Source of the DNA: an uncultured Pseudomonadota bacterium
GTDB taxonomy: Bacteria > Pseudomonadota > Gammaproteobacteria > Steroidobacterales > Steroidobacteraceae
NCBI GenBank assembly: GCA_903884105.1
Contig: CAISDJ010000029.1
Location: 32,171-96,170, forward strand
DNA: 64,000 nt
Reading direction: 5' to 3'
The notes beneath the pieces are model-generated. The model searched no databases and had not been told where the DNA came from. It was given only the letters and a program-made list of their open reading frames with translations. The translations under genes and the position numbers were made by a program. Positions 52,723 through 62,094 of the stretch are shown in pieces. The first letter of the stretch is position 1, and each line of letters begins with the position of its first letter.

Positions 52723-55107
52723 CTAACCCGCTACCCACACCAGCGTAGCCGGTGTCACACTTGTATCCGACTTCCTGGCCTTCACACTGATCGTTTCCAC
52801 GTCGATCACTGACGGATCGAGCTCGCCCTGCAGCTTGCCGATTTCAAGTTCGAGTTCGTTCTGCAGGTCGCTGAGCCGTTGCGACTGGACCTCGACGCCT
52901 TCCTGAGCCCTCCCGACATCTGCCTTCTCCCTCGCCACGCGCCCAGCACTGCGTACCGCCGTCCCTGCACGACCGAGGTTGGTGCTGCTCAATGCCTTGC
53001 GGCCAAGCAACGCGCCGAGCAACGTCGTCCCGATGGAGATCGCCGTTTGTATGGTCTGGTCTGTCACCTGAGATTTTTCACGCTCGACCCTTTCTTCACC
53101 ACGGCGCACCTGCTCGGTGAGAGCCGTGAGACGCGGCGCATACTTCTTGCGCAGCTTGTCGATCTCCGCATCCCGCTTCTCCCGAAGTGCGAGCGAAATA
53201 TGTGCACGGAAATCGCCCTCTGCGCCCCCCGGTGCTGAAGTCATCTTGAGGAGCGGGCAGCTGAACACATCGAGCTTGGCCGTCTGATAGACGTACTCGC
53301 CGAGCTGCTTGCTCCACGCCGCGTAGTTCTGCGGCCTGAGCACGGCAGCGGGTGCGTCTGTATACGAAGCGCCCGCTGGAGCGGCCGTCTGTAGGCGATC
53401 CTTCAAGTCGGCACTCACGATAGCTTGGGCCCAGTCCGGCCCCGTTTCATCGTCGAGCAGCGGTGCGAGGTAGGTGTGGGTTTCCCACGTGTCGAGGCCC
53501 CACTTCGCGTCGACGAAATGCGTACGCACGGTCGCGGCAACACGAGGTCGATAGGTGCCCCCTGAAGCCGCGCCGGCAAGGTGATGCTCGGTCACGCCCG
53601 CAGGGATCATCGGTTTCGTGGAAGTGGACGGTGGCTGGTGGCCGGTGGCCGGCGCAGGACTCGCCCTGTCAGGCCGATCACCGGCCACCAGCCGCTGCCC
53701 ACCGACGGGCTTCAGCCGCCCGATCTCCTGCAGCGTCATGGGTCCCTTGAGATAAGACAAGGCCCAACGCGTGCGGAACAGAGCGGGCGCATCGTCGTGC
53801 ACGTTGCGCATCAGGAAGACGCGGTTGCCGAGGTTGGCAATGAGCGATTCGAGTGCTGCCTTGTCGAGCGAGCCGTCGCCGCCGCTCAGCAGGCCGTCGA
53901 TCACCCGCGCCTTGTCACGCTCCGTCTGCAGCCGGCCGATGAACCAGGTACCCGCATTCGATAAACCCTTGTAATCGAGGTCGACCGGGTTCTGCGTCGA
54001 CAGCACGACGCCAAGACCGAAGGCGCGCGCCTGCTTCATCAGCGTGAGCAGGGGGATCTTGGAGGGCGGCATCGCGCTCGGCGGGAAGTAGCCGAAGATC
54101 TCGTCCATATAAAGGAGGGCGCGCAGACTCGACGTGCCCGATTGCCGGCGCATCCATGCGACCACTTCATTGAGCAGCAGCGTGACGACGAACATGCGTT
54201 CGGCATCGTTCAGGTGGGCGATCGACACGATGGCCACGCGAGGCTTGCCGGCAGGCGTGTACAGCAGGCGCTGCACGTCCATGGGTTCGCCTTCCATCCA
54301 CGTGGCAAAGCCGGGCGCTGCGAGCAGGTTGTTGATGCTCATCGCCAACTCCAGGCGCTCCTTGGCCGGGAAAAAGCTCTCCAGGTCGAAGACGCCGACT
54401 TTCGTGAAGGACGGCTTCTGGATGGACTGGATCAGGCCAGCAATGTCGAGGCTCGTGCCTGCAGCCCAAGCCTGATCGAAGATCGTGGCCAGCAGGATGT
54501 GCTCGCGGCTGCGTAGCGGGTCGGCATCGATCCCGAGCAGGCCAAGCAGGCCCGAGACGGCCGCGCTGATGCGGTCCCGCAGGGCCGTCGTGTCATCGCG
54601 CAACTCGGGAGGGGGTGCATCGAACGACCTCAGGACCGAAAGCGGGGTGCCCGCATTGCTGCCCGGGGTGTAGATCTCTACATCCACGGCATCGCGAAAC
54701 CGCCGGATGCGCTCGCCATCCTGCTCCCAGGCGGCGAGGCCTTTCTTCCATATCTCCGACGTTGACGCCGCGTAGGCGTCCGGATCGAGTCCTTTCCTGG
54801 CGGCTTCACCCGGATCGACCCACGGTCTGAAGTCGCCGGGGGTGAGATCTGGAAAGGTCAGCTTCAGGTTACCGAGGTCGCCCTTGGGGTCGATCACGAT
54901 CGCCGGTATGCCGTCGATGGCCGCTTCCTCAAGCAGCGCGAGGCACAGGCCCGTCTTGCCGCTGCCCGTCATGCCGACGCACACCGCATGGGTGGTCAGG
55001 TCGCGCGAGTCGTACAGCAGCAGATCCTTCGTGTCAGCGGACGTGGCCGCGTCGTAGGTCCGGCCGAGGTAGAAGGACCCGAGTTTCTCGTAGGCGGGAA
55101 GGGTCAT
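52723..55107 (-). CDS. HerA/DUF87-like P-loop ATPase with in-frame repeat insertion
   Basis: A 794-residue HerA/FtsK-like ATPase. Walker A is VGMTGSGKTGL (about residue 43), followed by IVIDPKGDLGNL. Walker B is LLYMDEIFGYFPP, the sensor region STQNPVDLDYKGLSN, and an arginine-rich motif is in FIGRLQTERDKARVIDGLLS. The C-terminal third has a coiled coil (LTEQVRRGEERVEREKSQ) and a small hydrophobic stretch. A GGTGG-type repeat lies in frame at 53627-53700 (residues about 470-495: VGGQRLVAGDRPDR), between the ATPase and C-terminal regions. ATG 55107 fits the domain start. Confidence 0.8.
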   Translation of the reverse strand: MTLPAYEKLGSFYLGRTYDAATSADTKDLLLYDSRDLTTHAVCVGMTGSGKTGLCLALLEEAAIDGIPAIVIDPKGDLGNLKLTFPDLTPGDFRPWVDPGEAARKGLDPDAYAASTSEIWKKGLAAWEQDGERIRRFRDAVDVEIYTPGSNAGTPLSVLRSFDAPPPELRDDTTALRDRISAAVSGLLGLLGIDADPLRSREHILLATIFDQAWAAGTSLDIAGLIQSIQKPSFTKVGVFDLESFFPAKERLELAMSINNLLAAPGFATWMEGEPMDVQRLLYTPAGKPRVAIVSIAHLNDAERMFVVTLLLNEVVAWMRRQSGTSSLRALLYMDEIFGYFPPSAMPPSKIPLLTLMKQARAFGLGVVLSTQNPVDLDYKGLSNAGTWFIGRLQTERDKARVIDGLLSGGDGSLDKAALESLIANLGNRVFLMRNVHDDAPALFRTRWALSYLKGPMTLQEIGRLKPVGGQRLVAGDRPDRASPAPATGHQPPSTSTKPMIPAGVTEHHLAGAASGGTYRPRVAATVRTHFVDAKWGLDTWETHTYLAPLLDDETGPDWAQAIVSADLKDRLQTAAPAGASYTDAPAAVLRPQNYAAWSKQLGEYVYQTAKLDVFSCPLLKMTSAPGGAEGDFRAHISLALREKRDAEIDKLRKKYAPRLTALTEQVRRGEERVEREKSQVTDQTIQTAISIGTTLLGALLGRKALSSTNLGRAGTAVRSAGRVAREKADVGRAQEGVEVQSQRLSDLQNELELEIGKLQGELDPSVIDVETISVKARKSDTSVTPATLVWVAG
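53633..53693. repeat. Inverted GGTGG-type repeat inside the HerA-like gene
   Basis: GGCTGGTGGCCGGTG (53633-53647) and its exact reverse complement (53679-53693) flank 31 bases. The words match the array upstream of oxyR (40941-41015). The insertion keeps the reading frame of the ATPase gene. Confidence 0.75.
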
Positions 55108-55182
55108 GGGTGCGGGTACCTGATGGGTAATAAGGGATCCGGCCGTTGCCATTATCCGTGGTGGCATTCCGTCATGCCAAAA

Positions 55183-55211
55183 CGGTAACAGTTATAACCA
55201 TTTTGTTACCG
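55183..55211. promoter_or_regulatory. Inverted repeat between the HerA-like and cysA genes
   Basis: CGGTAACA (55183-55190) and TGTTACCG (55204-55211) are exact inverted copies with a 13-bp AT-rich spacer, midway between the divergent genes starting at 55107 and 55289. It looks like an operator for a dimeric regulator of one or both. Confidence 0.5.
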
Positions 55212-55288
55212 CCCGGCGACTGACGCAGCCGTTGCCAGCCGGTAGGATGGGGAACCTTCGCACCACCCCAGCGGATTCCTCGTCCTTC

Positions 55289-57049
55289 ATGTCCATCACG
55301 CTCGATCAGGTCACCAAGCGGTATCAGGGCTCCCCTGTCGTCAACGATGTGTCGTTGAACGTCCGCGACGGCGAGTTCTACGTCCTGCTCGGACCAAGCG
55401 GCAGTGGCAAGAGCACGCTGCTGCGTTCCATCGCCGGCCTGACCGGCGTGGATCATGGGCGGATTTCCCTTCACGGCCGTGACGTTACGCATGTGTCGGC
55501 ACGCGACCGTGGCGTCGGCCTCGTGTTCCAGAACTACGCCCTGTTTCGCCACATGAGCGTGGCGGACAACATCGAATTCGCCTTGCGGGTCCGGCGCATG
55601 AAGGCCGCGGACCGCCGCGAGCGTCGCAAGGAGCTGTTGCGCCTGGTCGCACTCGAAGGCATGGACGATCGCCTGCCGACGCAGTTGTCCGGTGGCCAGC
55701 AGCAGCGAGTGGCCGTGGCCCGTGCGCTCGCGCACAAGCCCGAAGTGTTGTTGCTCGATGAACCGTTCGGTGCGCTCGACGCCAAGATCCGCGAGGAACT
55801 CAGGCGCACGATCCGCCAGGTCCAGCGCGAGCTCGGCATCACTACCGTGCTGGTGACGCATGACCAGGAAGAAGCCTTCGCGCTCGCCGACCGCATCGGT
55901 GTCATGAATCTCGGCCGCCTGCTGGAGAGCGACAAGCCCGACGAGCTGTATGCCCGGCCGGCCACGCGCTTTGTCGCGACGTTCCTCGGCGCTGCCAACC
56001 TGCTGCTTGCGCGACAGACCAGCGAAGGTATCCGTTTCGGCACCACGCCGGTGAATGCTCGTGCCGTCGAGCGAGTCGAAACCGGTCGTGAACATGAAGT
56101 GGTTGCGGTGCTGCGCCCCGAAGAAGTGGAGCTCGCGCCAACTCGCGAGCAACTGCAGGCCGGGTATCTTGCTCAAGGCCAGGTCGAAGAGATCGTCTTC
56201 ACCGGCGCCATCGAGCGCATGCGCGTGCGCCTGCAGAGCGGGGCCGAAGAGGCCCAGCTCGCCGGCCCGGCCGGCGAGTCCGGCGCGGCCCTCATCGAAG
56301 TCACTCGCACGCAGCCGGAGCAGCGCGCATTCCCGCTGTCGCCCGGTCAACCTGTCTTCATCGGTGTGCGCCGTATCCACGTGCTGCCCACACCGTTGTC
56401 GAGCTTCTCGGCCTTTGCCGCCGACGAGGCGGATGCAAAGAAGCTGTCGCAGCATCAGCTCCTGGCTGGACTCGCTTCCGGCATGAAGACACGCGTGTCC
56501 GTGCGCGTCGATACCACGCTCGACATCATCCGTGCGCCCGGGACGAAGCCGGATCTCGCCGGCGTTGCCGTGATTGCCGCGGGGCCCGACTCTGCACGCC
56601 ACGTCCAGGTGCTCCTGCAGCGGGGCGCGGGGGAAGTACTCGTGCTGCCGGAAGCCATTGTTGCGCCGAAGCGCATCCTGATTCATTGGGTTGATGAAAC
56701 GCCGCGTCGCGCGACGCTCGCCGTCTCGGCAAGTCTGCTGCGACACGTGCCAGCGGAAGCGGTCTATGTCGGCATTCTTCCCGAAGGCACCAGCGAAGCC
56801 GCCAGGCCACAGGGCGTGCGCACGCTGCTCGATGCGCGGTCCGAAGCCCAGGCCAGCCATGGTCTCGAAATGCGGACTGAATTGCGCGTAGGCGAAGCGG
56901 TTGAAGAGCTCGCCGGGCAGCTCGCCGAGTCGCCGGAACAGCTGCTGATCCTCGGCGTCTCGAACGTCGAGGTATTGACCGAGCGCTTCAGCCGCCTGCT
57001 CACGGCCTCGCCGGGTTGGCCGATTCTTGTCGTGTACCGCACCACGTGA
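55289..57049 (+). CDS. cysA: Sulfate ABC transporter ATPase with a C-terminal UspA-like domain
   Basis: A 586-residue CysA-type ATPase. The N-terminal ATPase (residues 1 to about 235) has GPSGSGKST, the Q-loop [29 protein letters not shown] and [16 protein letters not shown]-like region follows (about 280-375). CysA normally ends near 360, but here another ~200 residues follow; from about residue 460 ([20 protein letters not shown]) to the end ([20 protein letters not shown]) they resemble a universal stress protein domain, without its usual ATP motif. It heads a sulfate-uptake and two-component operon. Confidence 0.85.
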   Translation: MSITLDQVTKRYQGSPVVNDVSLNVRDGEFYVLLGPSGSGKSTLLRSIAGLTGVDHGRISLHGRDVTHVSARDRGVGLVFQNYALFRHMSVADNIEFALRVRRMKAADRRERRKELLRLVALEGMDDRLPTQLSGGQQQRVAVARALAHKPEVLLLDEPFGALDAKIREELRRTIRQVQRELGITTVLVTHDQEEAFALADRIGVMNLGRLLESDKPDELYARPATRFVATFLGAANLLLARQTSEGIRFGTTPVNARAVERVETGREHEVVAVLRPEEVELAPTREQLQAGYLAQGQVEEIVFTGAIERMRVRLQSGAEEAQLAGPAGESGAALIEVTRTQPEQRAFPLSPGQPVFIGVRRIHVLPTPLSSFSAFAADEADAKKLSQHQLLAGLASGMKTRVSVRVDTTLDIIRAPGTKPDLAGVAVIAAGPDSARHVQVLLQRGAGEVLVLPEAIVAPKRILIHWVDETPRRATLAVSASLLRHVPAEAVYVGILPEGTSEAARPQGVRTLLDARSEAQASHGLEMRTELRVGEAVEELAGQLAESPEQLLILGVSNVEVLTERFSRLLTASPGWPILVVYRTT

Positions 57050-57072
57050 GGCCTCCTGTGACCTCTGATTCG

Positions 57073-58170
57073 ATGGCACAAAGCGGTTCAACGTTGAGCG
57101 CGCTGCTGATCGTGGCGGCATCGGCTCTGCTGTTCGCCGGCTGCGGCGGAAGCGAGCCTGCTGGCGGCGCAACGGCAGACACGGTGGCTCTGCTCAACGT
57201 CAGCTATGACCCCACGCGCGAGTTCTATCGCGAGTTCGATACGAGCTTTGCAAGGGAGTGGAAGGAAAAGACCGGGCAAACCGTCACGGTCAAGCAGTCG
57301 CATGGCGGTTCGGGCCAGCAGGCGCGCGCAGTGATTGACGGCCTGGATGCGGATGTCGTCACGCTTGCGCTTGCGTATGACATCGATTCGATCCAGCAGA
57401 TCGGCAAGCGTCTCGGTGCCGACTGGCAGACGCGCCTGCCCAACAACAGTTCACCGTACACGTCGACGATCGTGTTCCTCGTCAGGAAGGGCAACCCAAA
57501 AGGGATTCACGACTGGAGCGACCTCGTGAAGCCGGGCATCGAGAGCATCGCACCGAACCCCAAGACAGGCGGCGGCGCGCGCTGGGTCTATCTCGCGGCC
57601 TGGGGCTTCGAGCTGCAACGCAATCTGGGCGGCGACTTCGGCAAGCTCGCAGATCCGGCAGCTGCCGATGAAGTCGCGAAGGCGCAGATCGCGGCGGAGC
57701 AATTCGTCGGCCAGCTCTACAGCCAGATACCGGTGCTCGACAGCGGTGCCCGTGGATCGACCAACACGTTCGTGCAGCGGGGCATCGGCGATGTGCTGAT
57801 TGCATGGGAGAACGAGGCGCTGCTGGCCATCAAGGAGATGGGACCTGGAAGCGTCGAAATGGTGATCCCCTCGATCAGCATTCTCGCGGAGCCACCGGTC
57901 GCACTGGTCGACACGGTCGTGGATCGCAAGGGGACGCGCAAGGTGGCAGAGGCGTACCTGCAGCATCTATTCACGCCTGCAGGCCAGTTGCTGGCTGCCA
58001 AGAATTTCTACCGTCCGCGGGACTCCGCCGCGCTCGAGCAGTACCGCGCGCAGTTTCCGGACATCAACCTGTTCACGATCGATGCGGCGTTCGGCGGCTG
58101 GCAGAAAGCCCAGGCGACGCACTTCGCTGACGGCGCCACGTTCGATCGCATCTCGCAGGGTCGACGCTAG
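57073..58170 (+). CDS. sbp: Sulfate-binding lipoprotein of the ABC transporter
   Basis: A 365-residue sulfate/thiosulfate-binding protein. Family motifs are [47 protein letters not shown], and [12 protein letters not shown], all contributing to the anion site. The signal ends in the lipobox LFAGC, so it is membrane-anchored rather than free in the periplasm. GTG 57058, 15 bases upstream, is an alternative start with an AGG ahead of it. The gene order cysA-sbp-cysT-cysW differs from the E. coli order, where cysA is last. Confidence 0.92.
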   Translation: MAQSGSTLSALLIVAASALLFAGCGGSEPAGGATADTVALLNVSYDPTREFYREFDTSFAREWKEKTGQTVTVKQSHGGSGQQARAVIDGLDADVVTLALAYDIDSIQQIGKRLGADWQTRLPNNSSPYTSTIVFLVRKGNPKGIHDWSDLVKPGIESIAPNPKTGGGARWVYLAAWGFELQRNLGGDFGKLADPAAADEVAKAQIAAEQFVGQLYSQIPVLDSGARGSTNTFVQRGIGDVLIAWENEALLAIKEMGPGSVEMVIPSISILAEPPVALVDTVVDRKGTRKVAEAYLQHLFTPAGQLLAAKNFYRPRDSAALEQYRAQFPDINLFTIDAAFGGWQKAQATHFADGATFDRISQGRR

Positions 58171-58183
58171 GGCCCCGCTGCAC

Positions 58184-59020
58184 ATGTCGTTCCGCCAGCC
58201 CAGCATCCTTCCAGGCTTCGGACTCACGTTCGGGTTCACGACGTTCTTTCTCGGTGCCGTCGTCCTGCTGCCGCTGACGGCGCTTGTCGTACGCACCGCC
58301 ATGACGGACTGGCACCATGTATGGGATGTGGTGTCCTCGGCTCGTGCCCTTGCGTCGTATCGGCTGTCCTTCGGCGCCTCGCTGCTCGCGGCCAGCATCA
58401 ATGCCGTGTTCGGCTTCATCATCGCGTGGACGCTCGTGCGCTACGACTTTCCGGGGCGCAAGATCATCGATGCCCTCATCGACATGCCCTTCGCACTGCC
58501 GACGGCCGTATCGGGCATCGCATTGACGGCCGTGTTCGCTCAGAACGGCTGGTTCGGGAAGTACCTTGAGCCGTTCGGCATCAAGGTGGCGTACACGTGG
58601 ATCGGAATCGTCATCGCGCTCACGCTGATCGGGCTGCCGTTCGTCGTCCGCTCCGTGCAGCCGGCGCTCGCCGAAGTCCAGCGCGATCTCGAGGACGCTG
58701 CCGAAACCCTCGGAGCCGGCCGCTTCTACGTCTTTCTCCGCATCATCCTGCCGACCGTGCTGCCGTCATTGGCGACGGGCTTCACGATGGCCTTTGCACG
58801 CGCAGTGGGCGAGTACGGATCGGTCATATTCATTGCGGGCAACCTGCCCCTCAAGACCGAGATCACGCCGCTGCTGATCGTCATCCGTCTCGAGGAGTTC
58901 GACTACGGCGGTGCCGCGGCGCTTGGCTTCGTGATGCTGCTGATCTCGTTCGTGATGCTGCTGACGATCAACCTGCTGCAAGCGTGGGGGCGCCGACGGC
59001 TCGTCGGTGACCGACGCTGA
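58184..59020 (+). CDS. cysT: Sulfate ABC transporter permease CysT
   Basis: A 278-residue inner-membrane permease with six helices. It has the CysT/CysU start GFGLTFGFTTFFLGAVVLLP, the region DALIDMPFALPTAVSGIALT and the cytoplasmic EAA loop DLEDAAETLGAGRFYVFLRI. The ATG follows sbp by 13 bp. The stop overlaps the cysW ATG (TGATG at 59018-59022). It pairs with CysW to form the translocation pore. Confidence 0.94.
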   Translation: MSFRQPSILPGFGLTFGFTTFFLGAVVLLPLTALVVRTAMTDWHHVWDVVSSARALASYRLSFGASLLAASINAVFGFIIAWTLVRYDFPGRKIIDALIDMPFALPTAVSGIALTAVFAQNGWFGKYLEPFGIKVAYTWIGIVIALTLIGLPFVVRSVQPALAEVQRDLEDAAETLGAGRFYVFLRIILPTVLPSLATGFTMAFARAVGEYGSVIFIAGNLPLKTEITPLLIVIRLEEFDYGGAAALGFVMLLISFVMLLTINLLQAWGRRRLVGDRR

Positions 59021-59895
59021 TGGCAGGCCACGGCAGCAACGTTCACTCCGCCGAGCTTGCGAGCCGTCCGGGCCGCGACGGCTTGATGAGTGCGCTCGCC
59101 CGCTGGACGTTCATCAGCGTGTCGCTCGCCTTCCTCGCGGCGCTGCTGTTCGCGCCCCTCGCGACGGTGTTCGTCACCGCGTTCGGCAAAGGCCTCGGCC
59201 CGTACTTCGCGAGCTTCTCGGATTCCGACACGGCTGCGGCCATCAAGCTCACGCTGATCACCGCCGCGATCGTCGTGCCGCTCAACACGATCTTCGGGCT
59301 GGCCGCGTCGTGGGCCATTGCCAAGTTCGACTTCAAGGGCAAGAGCTTCCTGATCACGCTTATTGACCTGCCGATCGCGGTGTCTCCCGTTATCTCTGGC
59401 CTCGTATACGTGCTGATGTTCGGCTTGCAGGGTTGGTTCGGCGCGTGGCTGCAGGACCACAACATCAGCATCATCTTCGCGCTGCCGGGAATCGTGCTCG
59501 CGACGCTGTTCGTGACGTTCCCCTATGTCGCGCGCGAACTGATCCCGTTGATGGAGCAACTCGGTAACGACGAGGAAGAGGCCGCCATCACGCTCGGCGC
59601 AGGCGGCTGGATGACGTTCTTCCGCGTCACGCTGCCGAAGATCCGCTGGGGACTCGTCTACGGCGTGATCCTGTGCAACGCCCGCGCGATGGGGGAATTC
59701 GGCGCCGTCTCCGTGGTCTCGGGCCACATCCGTGGTCTGACCAACACCATGCCGCTGCACATCGAGATTCTCTACAACGAATATGCATTCGTGTCGGCCT
59801 TTGCCGTGGCGTCGCTGTTGACGCTGCTGGCCGTGGCCACGCTGGTCATCAAGACCCTGGTTGAATGGCGCACGGGCTACCGGCGCAGAAGGTAG
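59020..59895 (+). CDS. cysW: Sulfate ABC transporter permease CysW
   Basis: A 291-residue permease with six helices and the CysW pattern DLPIAVSPVISGLVYVLMFG plus the EAA loop DEEEAAITLGAGGWMTFFRV. The N-terminus is longer than usual and hydrophilic (about 25 residues before the first helix). Start is coupled to cysT. The following histidine kinase starts 4 bp after its stop, so uptake and signalling genes share a transcript. Confidence 0.94.
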   Translation: MAGHGSNVHSAELASRPGRDGLMSALARWTFISVSLAFLAALLFAPLATVFVTAFGKGLGPYFASFSDSDTAAAIKLTLITAAIVVPLNTIFGLAASWAIAKFDFKGKSFLITLIDLPIAVSPVISGLVYVLMFGLQGWFGAWLQDHNISIIFALPGIVLATLFVTFPYVARELIPLMEQLGNDEEEAAITLGAGGWMTFFRVTLPKIRWGLVYGVILCNARAMGEFGAVSVVSGHIRGLTNTMPLHIEILYNEYAFVSAFAVASLLTLLAVATLVIKTLVEWRTGYRRRR

Positions 59896-59899
59896 CGAC

Positions 59900-62005
59900 G
59901 TGCCTGCCCGCCTGACGCAGATCCTTCTCAAGCTGAAGTTCGATCCGCAGCAGGCCTCGTTGAGCGTGTGGCTGGCGTTAACCAACGTCGTCATCGTCGT
60001 GCTGGTGCTCGCCGGCATTTCCATTTCCGCCATCAGCATGCTGCGCAAACTGGCAGACGAACAGGGCCAGGCGCGGGTGCAGCTTGCGGGCGCCATGGCG
60101 CGCGAAGACCTGCGGCGATACGGTGAAGACACCCTTAAACAGGCTCGCGGCCTCGCAGCGCTGCCGACCCTGCGACGCCTCGTGACCGAGCAGCGGCCCG
60201 AGGCGATTGAACAGGTGCTGAAGCGCGCTTGCGAGGCAGATGGGCTGTCGTCCTGCGCGGTGTTCAATGAGTCCATGCTGGTTGCAGAGACCGGCGTAGC
60301 GCTTCCCTGGGAGGAAGTGTTGCTCGCGAATACCGAACAGGGTGAGCGGTTCATGGCTGCGCCATCGGGAGGCGGTCCTGCATTGCTTGGCTCCACCGCG
60401 CCGCTCAACGGCGACGCGAACCTCCGCGTGCTTGCCATTCGCTTGTTTGATGCGGACCTCGCAACGCGCATCACCGAGCGAGTGGGCCTGCCGGTCCGGC
60501 TGCTCAACTACCGCAACTTCACCAGCGCGCCAGTCGACGACTTCACGCAGCTGCACTCCGCTGGCCTGTCGGACGGACGCTTCGCCGTGCAGCGCGTGAA
60601 CGCCTTCGACTTGTACGCGTCAAGCTTCCCGGTGTTTGCGACGACAGGGGAGGCCGTCGCGCTGATCGAGGCGCGACTGTCCGCGGCCGAGATCGACAGT
60701 TCCGTCAGCCGCCTGGTCAGGCAGCTGCTCGTGACGGCCCTCATCCTCGCTGCCCTGGCCGTGTTGGCGGGCTATATTCTAGGCCAGCGGGTGGCGGGTC
60801 CCGTGAGCGACCTAACGCAGGCGGCAGTGCGCCTCGGTGAGGGTGACTTCTCTGCGTCCATCCCGACCGGTGGCACCGCCGAAGTCGGCGTGCTCGCCAG
60901 AACGATGGAGGACATGCGCCGCAACCTGGTCGACCTGACGGGCGCGTTGCGTCGGCGCGAGGCCGAGGCGCAGGCGGTATTGAAAGGTGTCGTCGAAGGC
61001 GTCTATGCCGTCGACAAGAGTCGCGTCATCACCTATCTGAATCCGCAGGCAGCCCGGATGCTCGGGGTCGAACCGCAGCACGCGATCGGCCGCTTCTGCG
61101 GCGATGTTCTCAAGCCCTGCGTTGCCGAGAACGGACAGCGTCCGTGCGAGACGCATTGCCCGATCCTGCTGGCGCGCAGCGATGGCAGTGCGCAAGCGAT
61201 CGAACGGCTGGATCTCGGCAAGGGCGCCCCGCGGACTGCGGTCATCGTCAGCGCGGCCAGCGTCGATGGCCTGCAGGTCCAGGTCATTCGCGACGAGACC
61301 GATCTCGAAGCAGTACGCCGGGCGCGTGACTCCACGTTGGCGAACATCTCGCATGAATTCAGGACGCCGCTCGCGGCCCAGCTCGCCTCCATCGAGCTGT
61401 TGCGCGAAGGCTTGAACACGATGCAGCCGCATGAGCGGGAAGAGCTGGTGCTGTCACTGGAGCGCGGCACGCTGCGGTTGACACGGCTCATTGACAACCT
61501 GCTCGAAAGCGTCCGCATCGAAGCGGGGCAGCTCGGCATTCGCCACCAGAGCGTCGTCCTCGCGGAAGTCGTGGAAGACGCGCAGGCGCTCATCGGTTCA
61601 TTGCTTGTACAGCGGCGCCAACAACTGGCTCTCGAGCTTCCCGAGGAGTTGCCGAACATCGATGGCGACGGCTCGCGCCTCACGCAGGTGTTCGTCAACC
61701 TGCTCGCGAATTCCATCAAGTACGCGCCGGAGGACAGCACGATCCGCATCGGCGCCGAGGCGCGCGGTGACCGGGTGGCCGCATGGGTCGAAGACGAGGG
61801 TCCGGGCTTGCCTCACGTCGAGTCGGGTTCGATCTTCGATCAGTTTCATCGAGGCGCGCAAGCAGAGCCGGAGCCGGGTGGCCTCGGCCTGGGGCTGTGG
61901 ATCGTGAAGTCGATCATCGAGCGGCATGGTGGCCAGATCATCGCGGCACGCACGCCCGAGAATCGCACTCGCTTCGTGATCACGTTGCCCGTGGAAGCAG
62001 GCTGA
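59900..62005 (+). CDS. Membrane histidine kinase with HAMP and Cys-rich PAS domain
   Basis: A 701-residue sensor kinase. Two transmembrane helices (about 24-45 and 282-302) frame a periplasmic domain of about 230 residues. A HAMP follows (about 300-350), then a PAS domain (about 360-470) with four cysteines grouped in GRFCGDVLKPC and GQRPCETHCPIL. HisKA has His485 in NISHEFRTPL and HATPase has FVNLLANSIKYAPE, DEGPGLPH and GGLGLGLWI. GTG 59900 is preferred to TTG 59861 because AGAAGG lies seven bases before it. It is the partner of the regulator at 62095. Confidence 0.9.
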   Translation: MPARLTQILLKLKFDPQQASLSVWLALTNVVIVVLVLAGISISAISMLRKLADEQGQARVQLAGAMAREDLRRYGEDTLKQARGLAALPTLRRLVTEQRPEAIEQVLKRACEADGLSSCAVFNESMLVAETGVALPWEEVLLANTEQGERFMAAPSGGGPALLGSTAPLNGDANLRVLAIRLFDADLATRITERVGLPVRLLNYRNFTSAPVDDFTQLHSAGLSDGRFAVQRVNAFDLYASSFPVFATTGEAVALIEARLSAAEIDSSVSRLVRQLLVTALILAALAVLAGYILGQRVAGPVSDLTQAAVRLGEGDFSASIPTGGTAEVGVLARTMEDMRRNLVDLTGALRRREAEAQAVLKGVVEGVYAVDKSRVITYLNPQAARMLGVEPQHAIGRFCGDVLKPCVAENGQRPCETHCPILLARSDGSAQAIERLDLGKGAPRTAVIVSAASVDGLQVQVIRDETDLEAVRRARDSTLANISHEFRTPLAAQLASIELLREGLNTMQPHEREELVLSLERGTLRLTRLIDNLLESVRIEAGQLGIRHQSVVLAEVVEDAQALIGSLLVQRRQQLALELPEELPNIDGDGSRLTQVFVNLLANSIKYAPEDSTIRIGAEARGDRVAAWVEDEGPGLPHVESGSIFDQFHRGAQAEPEPGGLGLGLWIVKSIIERHGGQIIAARTPENRTRFVITLPVEAG

Positions 62006-62094
62006 TCCATGCGCGGCGCGTCATTCACGCTTGGAATATCGACATGCTTCGTCCGGGCTGTGCCTGAAGGCGTTCGGCCTGCAGGCTCCACATC

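Noticed and set aside
51647..55107. HerA-like gene as part of a known HerA-based phage defence system
   Set aside because: No NurA, Sir2, DUF4297 or other effector nuclease is adjacent, so the claim is not supported.
55172..57172. Long minus-strand open frame (666 codons) opposite cysA
   Set aside because: It is the antisense of a clearly conserved ATPase gene, has no recognisable domain, and is a known side effect of high-GC codon bias.
58903..60507. A 534-codon minus-strand frame opposite cysW and the kinase
   Set aside because: Shadow frame with low-complexity Arg/Asp/Gln-rich translation; the plus strand is strongly coding.
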